Source: Embleya sp040605455
GTDB taxonomy: Bacteria > Actinomycetota > Actinomycetes > Streptomycetales > Streptomycetaceae
DNA: 42,184 nucleotides
Assembly: GCF_040605455.1 (NCBI RefSeq)
Contig: NZ_JBEXCV010000070.1
Coordinates: 1 to 42,184, forward strand
Direction of reading: 5' to 3'
Shown here piece by piece: positions 26,111-34,056 of this stretch. A program made the translations under genes and the position numbers. Under the pieces are notes generated by a model. The model saw only the letters and a list, made by a program, of their open reading frames with translations. It searched no databases and had not been told where the DNA came from. Position 1 is the first letter of the stretch; each line of letters starts with the position of its first letter.

Positions 26111-27012
26111 CCGACGACCGTACTTTCCTGGTCCGGCCCGCCACCGGCTCGCGCAGCCTGACCTGGCTCCGCCATCGCCTCGGGCTGTACGCCGATCACG
26201 TGCTGGTGGTCCCGACGAGCGCCGACCCGGTGCCGACGTTCGCGGAGGTGCGTGGGGCTCCCGAGGTGTGGTGGGTGGCGGCGCGCGAATTCGCCGACAT
26301 CCGCGATTTCGAACTGCGCGCCGGACCGGACGGGGAGCGCGCCTTTCGCGTGCGGGTACAACTGCACTGGTGGGTGCACGACGCCAGGACGGTCGCGCTG
26401 CGTCGCCCTGTGGACGCCGTCTCCTTCCTCTGTCGCGACGTGGAGAATCGGATCCGCAAGGCGACGGCCGTGGTGCACGACGCCGACGAGGGCCGACTCC
26501 AGGACGAACTCGACGCCGCGCTGGCCCACCCGACCGCGCTGGCGGAATACGGGCTCAGCTATCGTCCGGTGGGCGCATTCCTGAGTGCCGAGGGCATTCC
26601 GGACAGTGTCCGCGCGGCGCTGGATGAGGCGCGCTGGGCGGTGCCACTGGAAAAGGAGCAACAACGGCTCGCCCGAGTGCGGTTGGAGTTTCACCGGGCG
26701 CTCATTCGGGAGGGTCCGGAGGCGCTCGTCGCATACTGGTTGACCCGATTTCCCGATCAGATCAAGGCGGTGGTGGATCACCTGGACCGCCACGGCTCGG
26801 CCGCGAGCGCGGATCTCACGTTGAGTACGGAACTGCTCGCGCTGCTCGGCAGTGCCGACGATTTCGAGCGAAACCAACTGCGAAAGTCGATCGTCGCCGG
26901 TCTCGCCGCGTCCGGGCCGCGCGGGGCGGAGGTGCTGCGCACCCTGGGCCTGTGGGACGACCTGGTCGAAGGCGGCCCGGGCCGGATGGGCGAACCGGGA
27001 CCGCGCGGGTAG
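26107..27012 (+). CDS. Possible SPFH/band-7-like protein, third gene of the cyclase/NTPase operon
   Basis: A 301-residue protein from ATG 26107, behind GGGGGAG and overlapping the NTPase stop by ATGA. Residues about 85-165 (FRVRVQLHWWVHDARTVA, VENRIRKATAVV, then LAEYGLSYRPVGAFL) follow the beta-strand/helix rhythm of a prohibitin (PHB/band 7) domain. The normal N-terminal membrane helix is missing. A charged helix (LEKEQQRLARVRLEFHRAL) could be a coiled coil, and the last 100 residues are helical. The similarity is weak, so the fold call is tentative. Operon position means it most likely works with the cyclase-like protein and the NTPase, for example as a scaffold or effector. Confidence 0.6.
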   Translation: MTDDRTFLVRPATGSRSLTWLRHRLGLYADHVLVVPTSADPVPTFAEVRGAPEVWWVAAREFADIRDFELRAGPDGERAFRVRVQLHWWVHDARTVALRRPVDAVSFLCRDVENRIRKATAVVHDADEGRLQDELDAALAHPTALAEYGLSYRPVGAFLSAEGIPDSVRAALDEARWAVPLEKEQQRLARVRLEFHRALIREGPEALVAYWLTRFPDQIKAVVDHLDRHGSAASADLTLSTELLALLGSADDFERNQLRKSIVAGLAASGPRGAEVLRTLGLWDDLVEGGPGRMGEPGPRG

Positions 27013-27032
27013 CGAACCGGGCACGACCAGGA

Positions 27033-27057
27033 GCCGCGCACCTTTTCGGTGCGCGGC
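27033..27057 (+). terminator. Strong terminator closing the cyclase/NTPase operon
   Basis: GCCGCGCACC (27033-27042) and GGTGCGCGGC (27048-27057) form a perfect 10-bp stem with a TTTTC loop, 21 bases after the third gene. It marks the end of the operon. Confidence 0.8.
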
Positions 27058-27083
27058 CCCTGCGGTTCGGGCGGCGGTGCTTC

Positions 27084-27238
27084 GTCGCTTTGCGCGTCCG
27101 TGGCTTCCACGTCCGTCACTTTCATGTCCGTCGCTTATTGCGTCAGCCGTTTTTTACGTCCGTCGGTTTTCACGCCGGATGCCGTCCTGCCACCCGTCCG
27201 CCGCTCGATTTGCCGTTCTCGCCGCTCGGTTTATCGTT
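27084..27238. repeat. Array of 15-16-bp direct repeats
   Basis: GTCCGTnnCTTnCAC-like units begin at 27096, 27111, 27126, 27142 (as GTCAGCC) and 27158, spaced 15, 15, 16 and 16 bases. More degenerate units (GTCGCTTTGC near 27084, GTCCGCCGCTCG and GCCGTTCTCGCCGCTCG up to about 27238) flank them. The units are T-rich on this strand. The array fills the space between the operon terminator and the end of rpmG. Its function is unknown; it is iteron-like in spacing but has no replication gene nearby. Confidence 0.6.
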
Positions 27239-27395
27239 CCTCGCGGAAGAGCACGTGCTTTCCGGCGGCCGGGTCGTACTTGCGCAGCGTCATTCGCTCC
27301 GGATCGTTGCGCCGGTTCTTTCTGGTCACGTAGGTGAAACCGGTCCCGGCCGTGGACCGAAGCTTCACGATCGGACGAAGCTCGTTGCGAGCCAT
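27231..27395 (-). CDS. rpmG: 50S ribosomal protein L33, zinc-free (C-minus) form
   Basis: A 54-residue ribosomal protein from ATG 27395, with GGGAGG five bases upstream. The sequence MARNELRPIVKLRSTAGTG continues FTYVTRKNRRNDPERMTLRKYDPAAGKHVLFREER in two parts. It contains no Cys, while the zinc-binding form of L33 has two CxxC pairs. In Streptomyces, Cys-free L33 paralogues are controlled by the zinc repressor Zur and replace the zinc-binding form under zinc shortage. No convincing Zur box is visible in the 205 bases between this gene and the divergent Mut7-C gene, so regulation here is unclear. Confidence 0.95.
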   Translation of the reverse strand: MARNELRPIVKLRSTAGTGFTYVTRKNRRNDPERMTLRKYDPAAGKHVLFREER

Positions 27396-27600
27396 GCACG
27401 CCTCCCGGAGTTTCGAAGTCTGTCCCGATGGCTGCTTCAAGGCGTTTGGGTGACCGGTTATTCCACGGCTCTTGCCCGGCCGATTCTTCGTGGCGTTCGT
27501 GTCGTTCGTGGAGAGCGATCGGCGGCGGCCGATGCCGCAGGCCACCGGCGGGCTCGGAAACTCCGGGCGCGGGGCGGGTCCGCAGTGGGATGCTGACCGG

Positions 27601-28338
27601 GTGAATCGATCGGATGTGCTGCTTCAGATCCCCGCCGAGTTGCAACAGTTCCTGCCGCCGAGGCTGCGCGGGCTGCCGGTGAGTATCCCCGCCGACGGCG
27701 ATTCGACGATCGGGCACCTGGTGGAATCGGCCGGACCCCCGCTGCCCGAGGTCGGCGCACTGCTGGTCAACGGCTTGGAGGTCGGACCGGGACACCGACC
27801 GGTCGGCGGCGAAGTGGTGGACGTGCTGCCGATCCGGCGTCCGCAGGCCATCCCGGAGTACGCCGACACGCCGCCGCGTTTTCTGCTCGACGTGCACTTG
27901 GGCGCGCTGGCCCGCCGGATGCGCCTGGTCGGGATCGACACGGCCTACCACAACGACTGCGACGACCCGACCCTGGTGATCCAGGCCAACGCCGAACGCC
28001 GCGTGCTGCTCACCCAGGACCGCGGCCTGCTCCGGCGCAAGAACCTGTGGTTCGGCGCATACGTCTACGGGATCCGCGCGGACGGCCAACTCGACGACCT
28101 GCTCCGCCGGTTCGTGCTGCCGCTCGCGCCCTGGACGCGCTGTACCGCGTGTAACGGCGAGCTGCGGGCGGCGACGCGCGAGGAGGTCGAGTCCGAGATC
28201 GAGGCGGGCACGTTGCACAAGGTGGACTCGTTCGCCCGATGCCGCGCGTGCGACCGGGTGTACTGGCACGGCGCGCACGGCGGCCACCTGGACGAGATCG
28301 TCGAGGCGGCACAACGCACTGCCGCGAGCATCCGCTGA
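27601..28338 (+). CDS. Ubiquitin-like plus Mut7-C RNase-domain protein
   Basis: A 245-residue protein from GTG 27601. Residues 1-80 are a ThiS/MoaD-like beta-grasp domain (LPPRLRGLPVSIPADGDSTIGHLV...LVNG). Residues from about 95 form a Mut7-C PIN-fold nuclease domain starting RFLLDVHLGALARRMRLVGIDT and containing VLLTQDRGLL, with the acidic residues of a PIN site. Two CxxC pairs (CTACNGEL and CRACDRVYWHG) make a C-terminal zinc ribbon. Mut7-C proteins are predicted RNases; the beta-grasp fusion is the common bacterial form. It is divergent from rpmG and stands alone. The substrate RNA is unknown. Confidence 0.9.
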   Translation: MNRSDVLLQIPAELQQFLPPRLRGLPVSIPADGDSTIGHLVESAGPPLPEVGALLVNGLEVGPGHRPVGGEVVDVLPIRRPQAIPEYADTPPRFLLDVHLGALARRMRLVGIDTAYHNDCDDPTLVIQANAERRVLLTQDRGLLRRKNLWFGAYVYGIRADGQLDDLLRRFVLPLAPWTRCTACNGELRAATREEVESEIEAGTLHKVDSFARCRACDRVYWHGAHGGHLDEIVEAAQRTAASIR

Positions 28339-28354
28339 TGGTTACGGCCGGGGC

Positions 28355-28555
28355 ATGGACGCTCGCACCGGCAGGCGCTGCCACAACGTTCTGAATCCGC
28401 TGCATTCGCTGGTCTACTTCGCGCCCGAAGGCGACCCGGAATTCGTCGCGATCGGGCTGAAGACGGGACGGATGGGCTACTTCGCGTCCCCGGCCGGGCG
28501 CTGTACGCGGGGCCGCGGCCGGACGGCGGGGGTCTTCGCGACGCGGACGGGCTGA
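28355..28555 (+). pseudogene. Truncated SCO6745-family protein
   Basis: From ATG 28355 the 66-residue frame begins GRRCHNVLNPLHSLVYFAPEG and continues FVAIGLKTGRMGYFASPAG, which matches the first 50 residues of SCO6745-family proteins (normally about 280 residues, all-helical). Beyond that it drifts into Arg/Gly-rich sequence and stops, and the rest of the gene is missing; the 86 bases that follow contain no recognisable continuation. It is most likely the stump left by a deletion. It starts only 17 bases after the Mut7-C gene. Confidence 0.65.
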
Positions 28556-28641
28556 CCCGGGCGGGGAGTAGCGGGCCGGGGTCGGGTTCGGCCCCGACGG
28601 TTCCGAACGAAGGCGACGCCGACCTCGACCTCGACCTCGAC

Positions 28642-29607
28642 TCAGCGAACCCGGCCCCGGGCCCGCAGCGGTACGGACGGCAATGCCGGCGCGTCCATCC
28701 GAGGCCCGTCGTAGCCGGTGACCGTGCCGAAGTCGGCCCCGTCCGCCCACGCCGTGCGCGCGGCCGTGACCTCCTCGCCCGTGCGCGCCACGAAGTTCCA
28801 CCACATCACGATCTCCTCGGCGAACGGCTCGCCGCCGAGCAGCATCAGGTCCGCCCCGTTCGCCGACCGGATCGACAGCGACGTCCGCCCGCAGCCCAGA
28901 TACAGCAGCCCGCCGGGGGTGAGCGGCACGCCGTCCACTTCGGCCTCGCCCGACATCGACAACACCGCGTACTCGAAGTCCGGCTCCAGCGGCGGCCGGA
29001 CATCCGCGCCCGACGCCAGGGTCAGGTCCGCGCCGACGAGTGGGCTGTAGGTGGTGCCCGGCGAGGTGGACCCGTCCAGCGTGCCCATGATCACGGTCGC
29101 GGTCAGGCCGCCGCCGGTGACCACCGGCAACTCGGCGTGGTGCTCGAAGTGCGGGTCGACGTGCCGATGCGCGTCCGGCAGCGCGACCCACAACTGGGCG
29201 CCGTGCAACAACCGGGCGTGCTCGCGCGGCGACTCCTCGGAGTGCGAGATGGCCCGACCCGAGGTCATCAGACCCAGCTCGCCGGGCCGCACGGTGGCGA
29301 GGCTGCCCAGGCTGTCCCGGTGCAGCACGCTGCCCTCACGCAGCCAACTCACGGTCTGGAGACCCAGGTGCGGATGCGGCGGTACCTGCATGCCGGGCTC
29401 GTCCGCGATGTCGTCCGGCCCGTAGTGGTCCACGAAGCACCATGCGCCGATCATTCGTCGACCCAGGCTCGGCAACAGCCGGCGGACCATCGTGCTCTCG
29501 CCCAGCTGTACGTCGCGCGCCTTCAACAACTCGTGGACGGGTTCGCCGGGCACATCGGCGCGCCCGCCGCACGTGGTCAGGGTCGGTCGGGTATCGAGAT
29601 TGCTCAT
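28642..29607 (-). CDS. Pirin-family cupin protein
   Basis: A 321-residue bicupin from ATG 29607. The N-terminal cupin holds the metal site typical of pirins: PHPHLGLQTVSWLREGSVLH with HRDSLG, then MTSGRAISHSEE. The second half contains the regular C-terminal cupin ending EPFAEEIVMWWNFVARTGEEV. Pirins bind Fe(II) and either oxidise quercetin-like flavonols or modulate other proteins, for example pyruvate dehydrogenase in Serratia and acyl-CoA dehydrogenase in Streptomyces. The exact partner is not predictable here. Its 3' end carries a short run of CTCGAC hexamers (28621-28640). Length and motifs are normal. Confidence 0.93.
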   Translation of the reverse strand: MSNLDTRPTLTTCGGRADVPGEPVHELLKARDVQLGESTMVRRLLPSLGRRMIGAWCFVDHYGPDDIADEPGMQVPPHPHLGLQTVSWLREGSVLHRDSLGSLATVRPGELGLMTSGRAISHSEESPREHARLLHGAQLWVALPDAHRHVDPHFEHHAELPVVTGGGLTATVIMGTLDGSTSPGTTYSPLVGADLTLASGADVRPPLEPDFEYAVLSMSGEAEVDGVPLTPGGLLYLGCGRTSLSIRSANGADLMLLGGEPFAEEIVMWWNFVARTGEEVTAARTAWADGADFGTVTGYDGPRMDAPALPSVPLRARGRVR

Positions 29608-29958
29608 GGTGCCAACGGTACGCGGAGCGGGGAGGGTGTATTCGGCGCTGCGTATCGGGTTCTGTGTGTCCGGTCCTGTGTGTCCGGCCCCGCGCCGGTC
29701 GACCTGCCGACCGGCGCCGACCCGGTCTCGCCCGCACCCGACCCTGGCCGCTTCCGGCCTCGCCGGGTCAAAAGCGGCCAGGCCGGTTTAGGACAGGGCC
29801 GGTTCCGGCCCGCCGTTGCCCCTGGAACCCCCTCTGACCAGCGGACATGCTCATCTCAGAGCCGGAACGCAGCAGCGCCGGCCGGCCGGGAGATGTCACC
29901 GCGGGATGTCTTCCGGCTCCGAAGTCCACGCTCGTTTCCACGCCTTCAGGAGCTGTTC
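29608..29958. other. Intergenic region between pirin and a secreted peptide gene
   Basis: About 350 bases between divergent genes. It contains CCTGTGTGTCCGG-like duplications near 29665-29690 and GGCCGGTT repeats near 29780-29810. No convincing gene. It should contain the promoters of both neighbours. Confidence 0.4.
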
Positions 29959-30150
29959 ATGCCGCAACCCACCCCCACGAGGAGCGCCGCGGTCGCCATC
30001 CTCGGACTCGTCGCCTCGGCGGCGTTCGCGATCGTCGCCCTGGCCGGTCCGGCCCACGCCGACGGCAACGGTGCGTCCCAGCCCACCTCCACCACCGGCA
30101 CCACTGCCCCGACCGCTTCGATCTCGCCCTTCAACATGGGCTGGCAGTAG
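29959..30150 (+). CDS. Small secreted peptide
   Basis: A 63-residue product from ATG 29959, six bases after AGGAG. It begins MPQPTPTRSAAVAILG and continues with a hydrophobic core LVASAAFAIVALAGPAHA, a clear Sec signal peptide with cleavage after AHA near residue 34. The mature 29-residue peptide begins DGNGASQPTSTTG, is rich in Thr, Ser, Gly and Pro, and ends SPFNMGWQ. It has no Cys, so it is not a chaplin or defensin. It converges with a TrmB/LuxR-type regulator gene. A signalling peptide is possible but unproven. Confidence 0.72.
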   Translation: MPQPTPTRSAAVAILGLVASAAFAIVALAGPAHADGNGASQPTSTTGTTAPTASISPFNMGWQ

Positions 30151-30241
30151 CGGCCCGGCGGTCGACGACGCGTCAAGCGTCGGCCGCCTCGGTCACCGAC
30201 TCACGACCCACCGACTCACGACCCACTCACCGACTCCCGAG

Positions 30242-31255
30242 TCACCGACCCATCGAGGCCAGTGGTTCCAGGGTCAGCCAGCCGCGCTGGATCGCGCGCG
30301 CGCCCGCCTCGAATCGACTGCGCGCACCGAGCAGGTTCATCAGGTCGGCGGCGAACCGCCGGGCGGTACGGGCCGATACGCCCAGCCGCTTCGCGATCGC
30401 CTCGTCGGTCAGTCCCTGACCCAGCAGCCGAAGTATCTCCGCTTCCTGCGCGGTCAGGCCGCGATGATCCTTCACCTGGACCGCGCCCAACGGCGCCGCG
30501 TTCGACCACAACGTGTCGAACAGCGCGCACAGGGCGGTGACCGTACCGTGGCCGTTCAACACCACCGCACCCTCGCCGCTGTTCTCCCCGTCGGTGGGCA
30601 TCACCGCGAGCTTCCGGTCGATCACGATCATCCGCACCGGCAACGACGGCAACGTCCTTACCTCACCCCCGAGTTCGGCAAGCCAATCGGCGTAGTCCAC
30701 GGACGGCTGGCTATTGCGAACCGCATCCAGATACAACGAGCGCATCCGGATCCCGCGTCCGAGCAACTCCCGATCCAGCGGCTTGGACGCATCCAGGTTC
30801 TCCGCCGTCTGGGCGCCGCCGGGCGCAAACGTCATCACCTCGGTCTGCACGTCGCGGGTCAGCTGGGCCAACCGTTCCCGGATCCGATCCAGTCCGACCA
30901 ACCGTTCGACGTCGGAATCCACGGGGCTGGGTCGAAGATCCGCGCAATCGGCGATCAGTCGGGCAGCCGCTGCCCTGGATCGCTCCACGTGGTGCTGAAG
31001 CGCCGCGAGCTCCTCCTGCTGCCGGGCGAGCAGGGCCTCCATGCCCAGCTCGGGGCTGACCGCGATCAGTCGTCCCGCACATTCATAGGACGGCCGCACC
31101 AGGGCGAGTTCGCTCAGCCGATCCAGTGCGGCCCGCACCGCCATATCCGTCATGCCGGTCTTCATTGCAATTTCTGCGATACCGAAGTCCGTATCGACAA
31201 GCATGACCCGATAAACCGATTCGGTCTTTTCGTCCATCCCGAGTTGGTCGAGCAT
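30242..31255 (-). CDS. TrmB/LuxR-type transcriptional regulator
   Basis: Predicted 337 residues from ATG 31255, following GGTGGGGGA; the frame continues to ATG 31351 (369 residues). Residues 1-75 form a TrmB-like winged helix (LDQLGMDEKTESVYRVML, then AVRAALDRLSELALVRPS). A coiled region and a phospholipase-D-like sensor fold (EVMTFAPGG, IRMRSLYLDAVRNS, RMIVIDRKLAVMP) follow. The C-terminus is a LuxR/NarL helix-turn-helix (LTAQEAEILRLLGQGLTDEAIAKRLG, VSARTARRF). Actinomycetes have many such dual-HTH regulators, often beside small peptide genes. Here it is flanked by a secreted peptide gene and by a divergent conserved small-protein gene. Confidence 0.85.
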   Translation of the reverse strand: MLDQLGMDEKTESVYRVMLVDTDFGIAEIAMKTGMTDMAVRAALDRLSELALVRPSYECAGRLIAVSPELGMEALLARQQEELAALQHHVERSRAAAARLIADCADLRPSPVDSDVERLVGLDRIRERLAQLTRDVQTEVMTFAPGGAQTAENLDASKPLDRELLGRGIRMRSLYLDAVRNSQPSVDYADWLAELGGEVRTLPSLPVRMIVIDRKLAVMPTDGENSGEGAVVLNGHGTVTALCALFDTLWSNAAPLGAVQVKDHRGLTAQEAEILRLLGQGLTDEAIAKRLGVSARTARRFAADLMNLLGARSRFEAGARAIQRGWLTLEPLASMGR

Positions 31256-31377
31256 CAGTCCCCCACCCACGCGTCCAACGAGACCTTCCCCCAGTGCCGG
31301 GATAGACCATACCCGCTGACGCAAACCAAGCGGTGTGCTGTTCTCGGCCATTGAGGATCGTCCACGAGGAATGGTCC

Positions 31378-31698
31378 ATGTATCTCGTCCACGCCGGCGT
31401 CCTCAATTCCCGCGGCCTGCCGCCGAAGAATATGGATCCGGCCCTATTGCGCCGGCTCATCGGGGCCCACGCCGCCGGCACCGGATTGGAGCACGTCGTC
31501 GTACACGTCGACGACCTGCACCTGACCATCGGCCTGTTCCTGCGATCCGACAGCCTGGCCCGCGCCGAGTCGGCCGCACTCGCGCTGTGTCGCCGGGCCC
31601 TGGCCGCCGATGCGCGACTGGCCGGACATCGGGTGGTGCATTGCCGGGTGCCGTTGCTTCCTTTTCTTTTCGACAGCCCGCCGAACACGTGTCGCTAG
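31378..31698 (+). CDS. Conserved hypothetical small protein
   Basis: A 106-residue protein from ATG 31378, seven bases after GAGGA, divergent from the TrmB/LuxR-type regulator. The pattern MYLVHAGVLN..., LEHVVVHVDDLHLTIGLFL and SLARAESAALALCRRAL suggests a small alpha/beta (ferredoxin-like) fold; I recall similar short proteins next to LuxR-type regulators in Streptomyces, but have no name for the family. No signal peptide or membrane helix, so cytoplasmic. Its position suggests it is controlled by, or partners with, the regulator. The function is unknown. Confidence 0.7.
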   Translation: MYLVHAGVLNSRGLPPKNMDPALLRRLIGAHAAGTGLEHVVVHVDDLHLTIGLFLRSDSLARAESAALALCRRALAADARLAGHRVVHCRVPLLPFLFDSPPNTCR

Positions 31699-31914
31699 GC
31701 CGGTGATTCTCGGCCCTTCGGTGGTTTTTCGGCCATCGTGGGAGCGGTTCGAATACCCTTGCCCGCGCCGCGTCGAACGCCACGCACGGATAACCACGAC
31801 CGGCCGTGAAAGAACGCGACGGGAGCATCCGCATTCGTTGCGGATCTCCCGATTTCGAATTCCCAGGGGGCTCGGCAGGCGTTAGCCGCGTCCAAGTCGG
31901 CCCGCCGACGACGC

Positions 31915-31951
31915 GGGCGGCCGGGCGACCACACCGGCCGCCCGGCCGCCC
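31915..31951. terminator. Bidirectional terminator downstream of galK
   Basis: GGGCGGCCGGGCG (31915-31927) pairs perfectly with CGCCCGGCCGCCC (31939-31951) around an 11-base loop. It lies between the convergent small-protein gene and galK. The sequence from 31699 to 31914 has no gene. Confidence 0.75.
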
Positions 31952-31975
31952 GAGGGTGAAGCGTGCCGATGGCGC

Positions 31976-33085
31976 TCAGGATTCCCGGCGCGCTCCCGCC
32001 GACGGCACCGCCTGGAAGAAGCGCGGCGCGGTGAATCCGCGGACCGCGAAGGCCTTCTCGACCGCCTCTTCGACCGCCGCGCACCGGTCCGCGTCGACCA
32101 GCGCGATGGCCGAACCGCCGAAGCCGCCGCCGACCAGCCGGGCGCCCAGCGCGCCCGTGGCCAGCGCGGTGTCCACGGCGGTGTCCAGTTCGGCGCAGGA
32201 GATCGTGTAGTCGTCGCGCATCGACACGTGCGACGCGGTCAACTCGGGCCCGATCGCCCGGATATCGCCGACCTCCAGGGCCTTCACCACGCGCAGTACC
32301 CGCGCATTCTCGGTGAGGACGTGCCGCACCCGACGGCGCAACGGCCCGTCCGGCAGCGCCGCGAGGGCCGCGTCCGGGTCGGCCACCTCGCGCAGCGACG
32401 GCACTTCGAGCAGTCGCGCCGCCTCCTCGCAGGAGGCCCGGCGCTCCGCGTACCCGCCGTCCACGAGCGCGTGTTGGGCTCGGGTGTCGATCACCAGCAG
32501 CCGCAATCCCGCGCTCGCGCAATCGAATGGGACGTGACTGCCGGTCAGGTCGCGGCAGTCGAGGAAGAAGGCGTGGCCCGCGACGCAGCCGAGCGAGGCC
32601 ATCTGGTCCAGCATGCCGACCGGGACGCCCACGAAGTCGGTCTCGACGCGCTGCGCGACCCGGGCCAACTCTCGGCGATCCAGGCCCAGTTCGTACAGGT
32701 CGTCGAGTGCCAGGGCGACCGCGCAGGACAGTGCCGCCGACGAGGACAGCCCCGCTCCCACCGGCACGTCGCTGTCGATCCTGATGTCGGCTCCGCCGAC
32801 CTCGTGCCCCGCCGCGCGCAGCGCCCACAACACACCGGCCGGATACGCGGCCCACCCGGTCAGCGCGCCGGGCGCCAGGTCGGCGATCGCCAGGTCGACC
32901 GATTCGCTCCCGGCGTGACCGGACGCCAGACGCAGTCGGCCGTCCGTACGCCGCCCGACGGCGGCGCGCGCGGTGTGCGGGATCGCGATCGGCAGCACGA
33001 AGCCGTTGTTGTAGTCGGTGTGTTCACCGATCACGTTGACCCGGCCCGGCGCCGCCCAGACCCCCTCGGCGTGGAACTCGCTCAC
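31976..33085 (-). CDS. galK: Galactokinase
   Basis: A 369-residue GHMP kinase that phosphorylates galactose to galactose-1-phosphate, the first step of the Leloir pathway. The start is GTG 33085, overlapping the galE stop as GTGA. The family motifs are all present: the galactokinase signature PGRVNVIGEHTDYNNGFVLP, the ATP-binding PVGAGLSSSAALSCA, the catalytic Asp in GMLDQMAS, and LVGGGFGGSAIAL near the C-terminus. Length is normal. It is the last gene of the galTEK operon; a strong hairpin follows. Confidence 0.96.
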   Translation of the reverse strand: MSEFHAEGVWAAPGRVNVIGEHTDYNNGFVLPIAIPHTARAAVGRRTDGRLRLASGHAGSESVDLAIADLAPGALTGWAAYPAGVLWALRAAGHEVGGADIRIDSDVPVGAGLSSSAALSCAVALALDDLYELGLDRRELARVAQRVETDFVGVPVGMLDQMASLGCVAGHAFFLDCRDLTGSHVPFDCASAGLRLLVIDTRAQHALVDGGYAERRASCEEAARLLEVPSLREVADPDAALAALPDGPLRRRVRHVLTENARVLRVVKALEVGDIRAIGPELTASHVSMRDDYTISCAELDTAVDTALATGALGARLVGGGFGGSAIALVDADRCAAVEEAVEKAFAVRGFTAPRFFQAVPSAGARRES

Positions 33086-34056
33086 CACCCCGCCTCGCCG
33101 TCCCGCAGGAAGGACCACGCGTCCGCCACGATGTTCTCCAGCGACGTCCGGGTGGGACGCCACCCGAGCACGTCGCGCGCCCGGTCTGCAGCGGCCACCA
33201 GCACCGGCGGATCGCCCGCCCGGCGCGGCGCCTCGTGCGCGGGCACGGCGCAGCCGGTGACCGTCCGGACCGCGTCCACCACGTCGCGGACCGAGAAGCC
33301 GGTCCCGTTGCCGAGGTTGCAGATCAGGTGCCCGGTCGCGGCGCCGTCCTCGCCGGTCGCGGCGAGCGCGAGCAGGTGCGCGTCGGCCAGGTCGGCGACG
33401 TGGATGTAGTCGCGCACGCACGTGCCGTCGGGCGTCGGGTAGTCGGTGCCGTACAGCGCCACCGAGCCGCGGGTGCCGTTGGGCACCTGGAGGGCCAGCG
33501 GGATCAGGTGGGTCTCGGTCGCGTGCCGCTCGCCGTACCGGCCGTACGCGCCCGCGACGTTGAAGTAGCGCAGGCTCACCGCCCGCAGGCCGTACGCGGC
33601 GCAGTACGAGGTGATCAGATGATCGACCGTCAGCTTCGAGGCGCCGTACGGGTTCGTCGGCGCGCACGGCGCGTCCTCGGTGATCGGCGAGACCTCGGGG
33701 GCGCCGTAGACGGCCGCGGTGGAGGAGAACACGAAGCGGGTGACGCCGTGCGTACGCAACGCGTCCAGCAGCGCGAGCGAGCCGCCGACGTTGTTGTGCC
33801 AGTACTTGGCCGGGTCGGTGACGGACTCGCCGACCAGGGAGGAGGCGGCGAAGTGCAGGACCGCGTCGAACGACGCGTCCAGGTGCCGGGCGGCATCCTG
33901 GACCCGGCCCTCGATGAACCCCGCCTTGTCCGGGACCGCGTCGCGATGCCCGGTGGACAGGTCGTCGAGCACCACCACGTCGTGTCCGGCCGCGACCAGG
34001 TGGGCGGCGACCACGCTGCCCACGTAGCCCGCGCCGCCGGTGACCATGAGCCTCAT
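33082..34056 (-). CDS. galE: UDP-glucose 4-epimerase
   Basis: A 324-residue extended SDR that interconverts UDP-galactose and UDP-glucose with bound NAD. The nucleotide motif VTGGAGYVGS is at the N-terminus, and the catalytic Ser is in VFSSTAAVYG. Tyr-x-x-x-Lys is NPYGASK, followed by RYFNVAGAYG and the TPDGTCVRDYIHVADLA stretch conserved in GalE. ATG 34056 overlaps the galT stop as ATGA, and its own stop overlaps galK as GTGA, so the operon is translated as a coupled unit. Confidence 0.96.
   Translation of the reverse strand: MRLMVTGGAGYVGSVVAAHLVAAGHDVVVLDDLSTGHRDAVPDKAGFIEGRVQDAARHLDASFDAVLHFAASSLVGESVTDPAKYWHNNVGGSLALLDALRTHGVTRFVFSSTAAVYGAPEVSPITEDAPCAPTNPYGASKLTVDHLITSYCAAYGLRAVSLRYFNVAGAYGRYGERHATETHLIPLALQVPNGTRGSVALYGTDYPTPDGTCVRDYIHVADLADAHLLALAATGEDGAATGHLICNLGNGTGFSVRDVVDAVRTVTGCAVPAHEAPRRAGDPPVLVAAADRARDVLGWRPTRTSLENIVADAWSFLRDGEAGW

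Noticed and set aside
27084..27238. CRISPR array
   Set aside because: Units are only 15-16 bases and lack unique spacers of constant length; no cas genes are present.
30193..30250. 14-bp tandem ACCGACTCACGACC repeats at the end of the regulator gene as a functional element
   Set aside because: Only two clean copies lie right at the regulator's 3' end, so a simple slippage duplication is the easier explanation.
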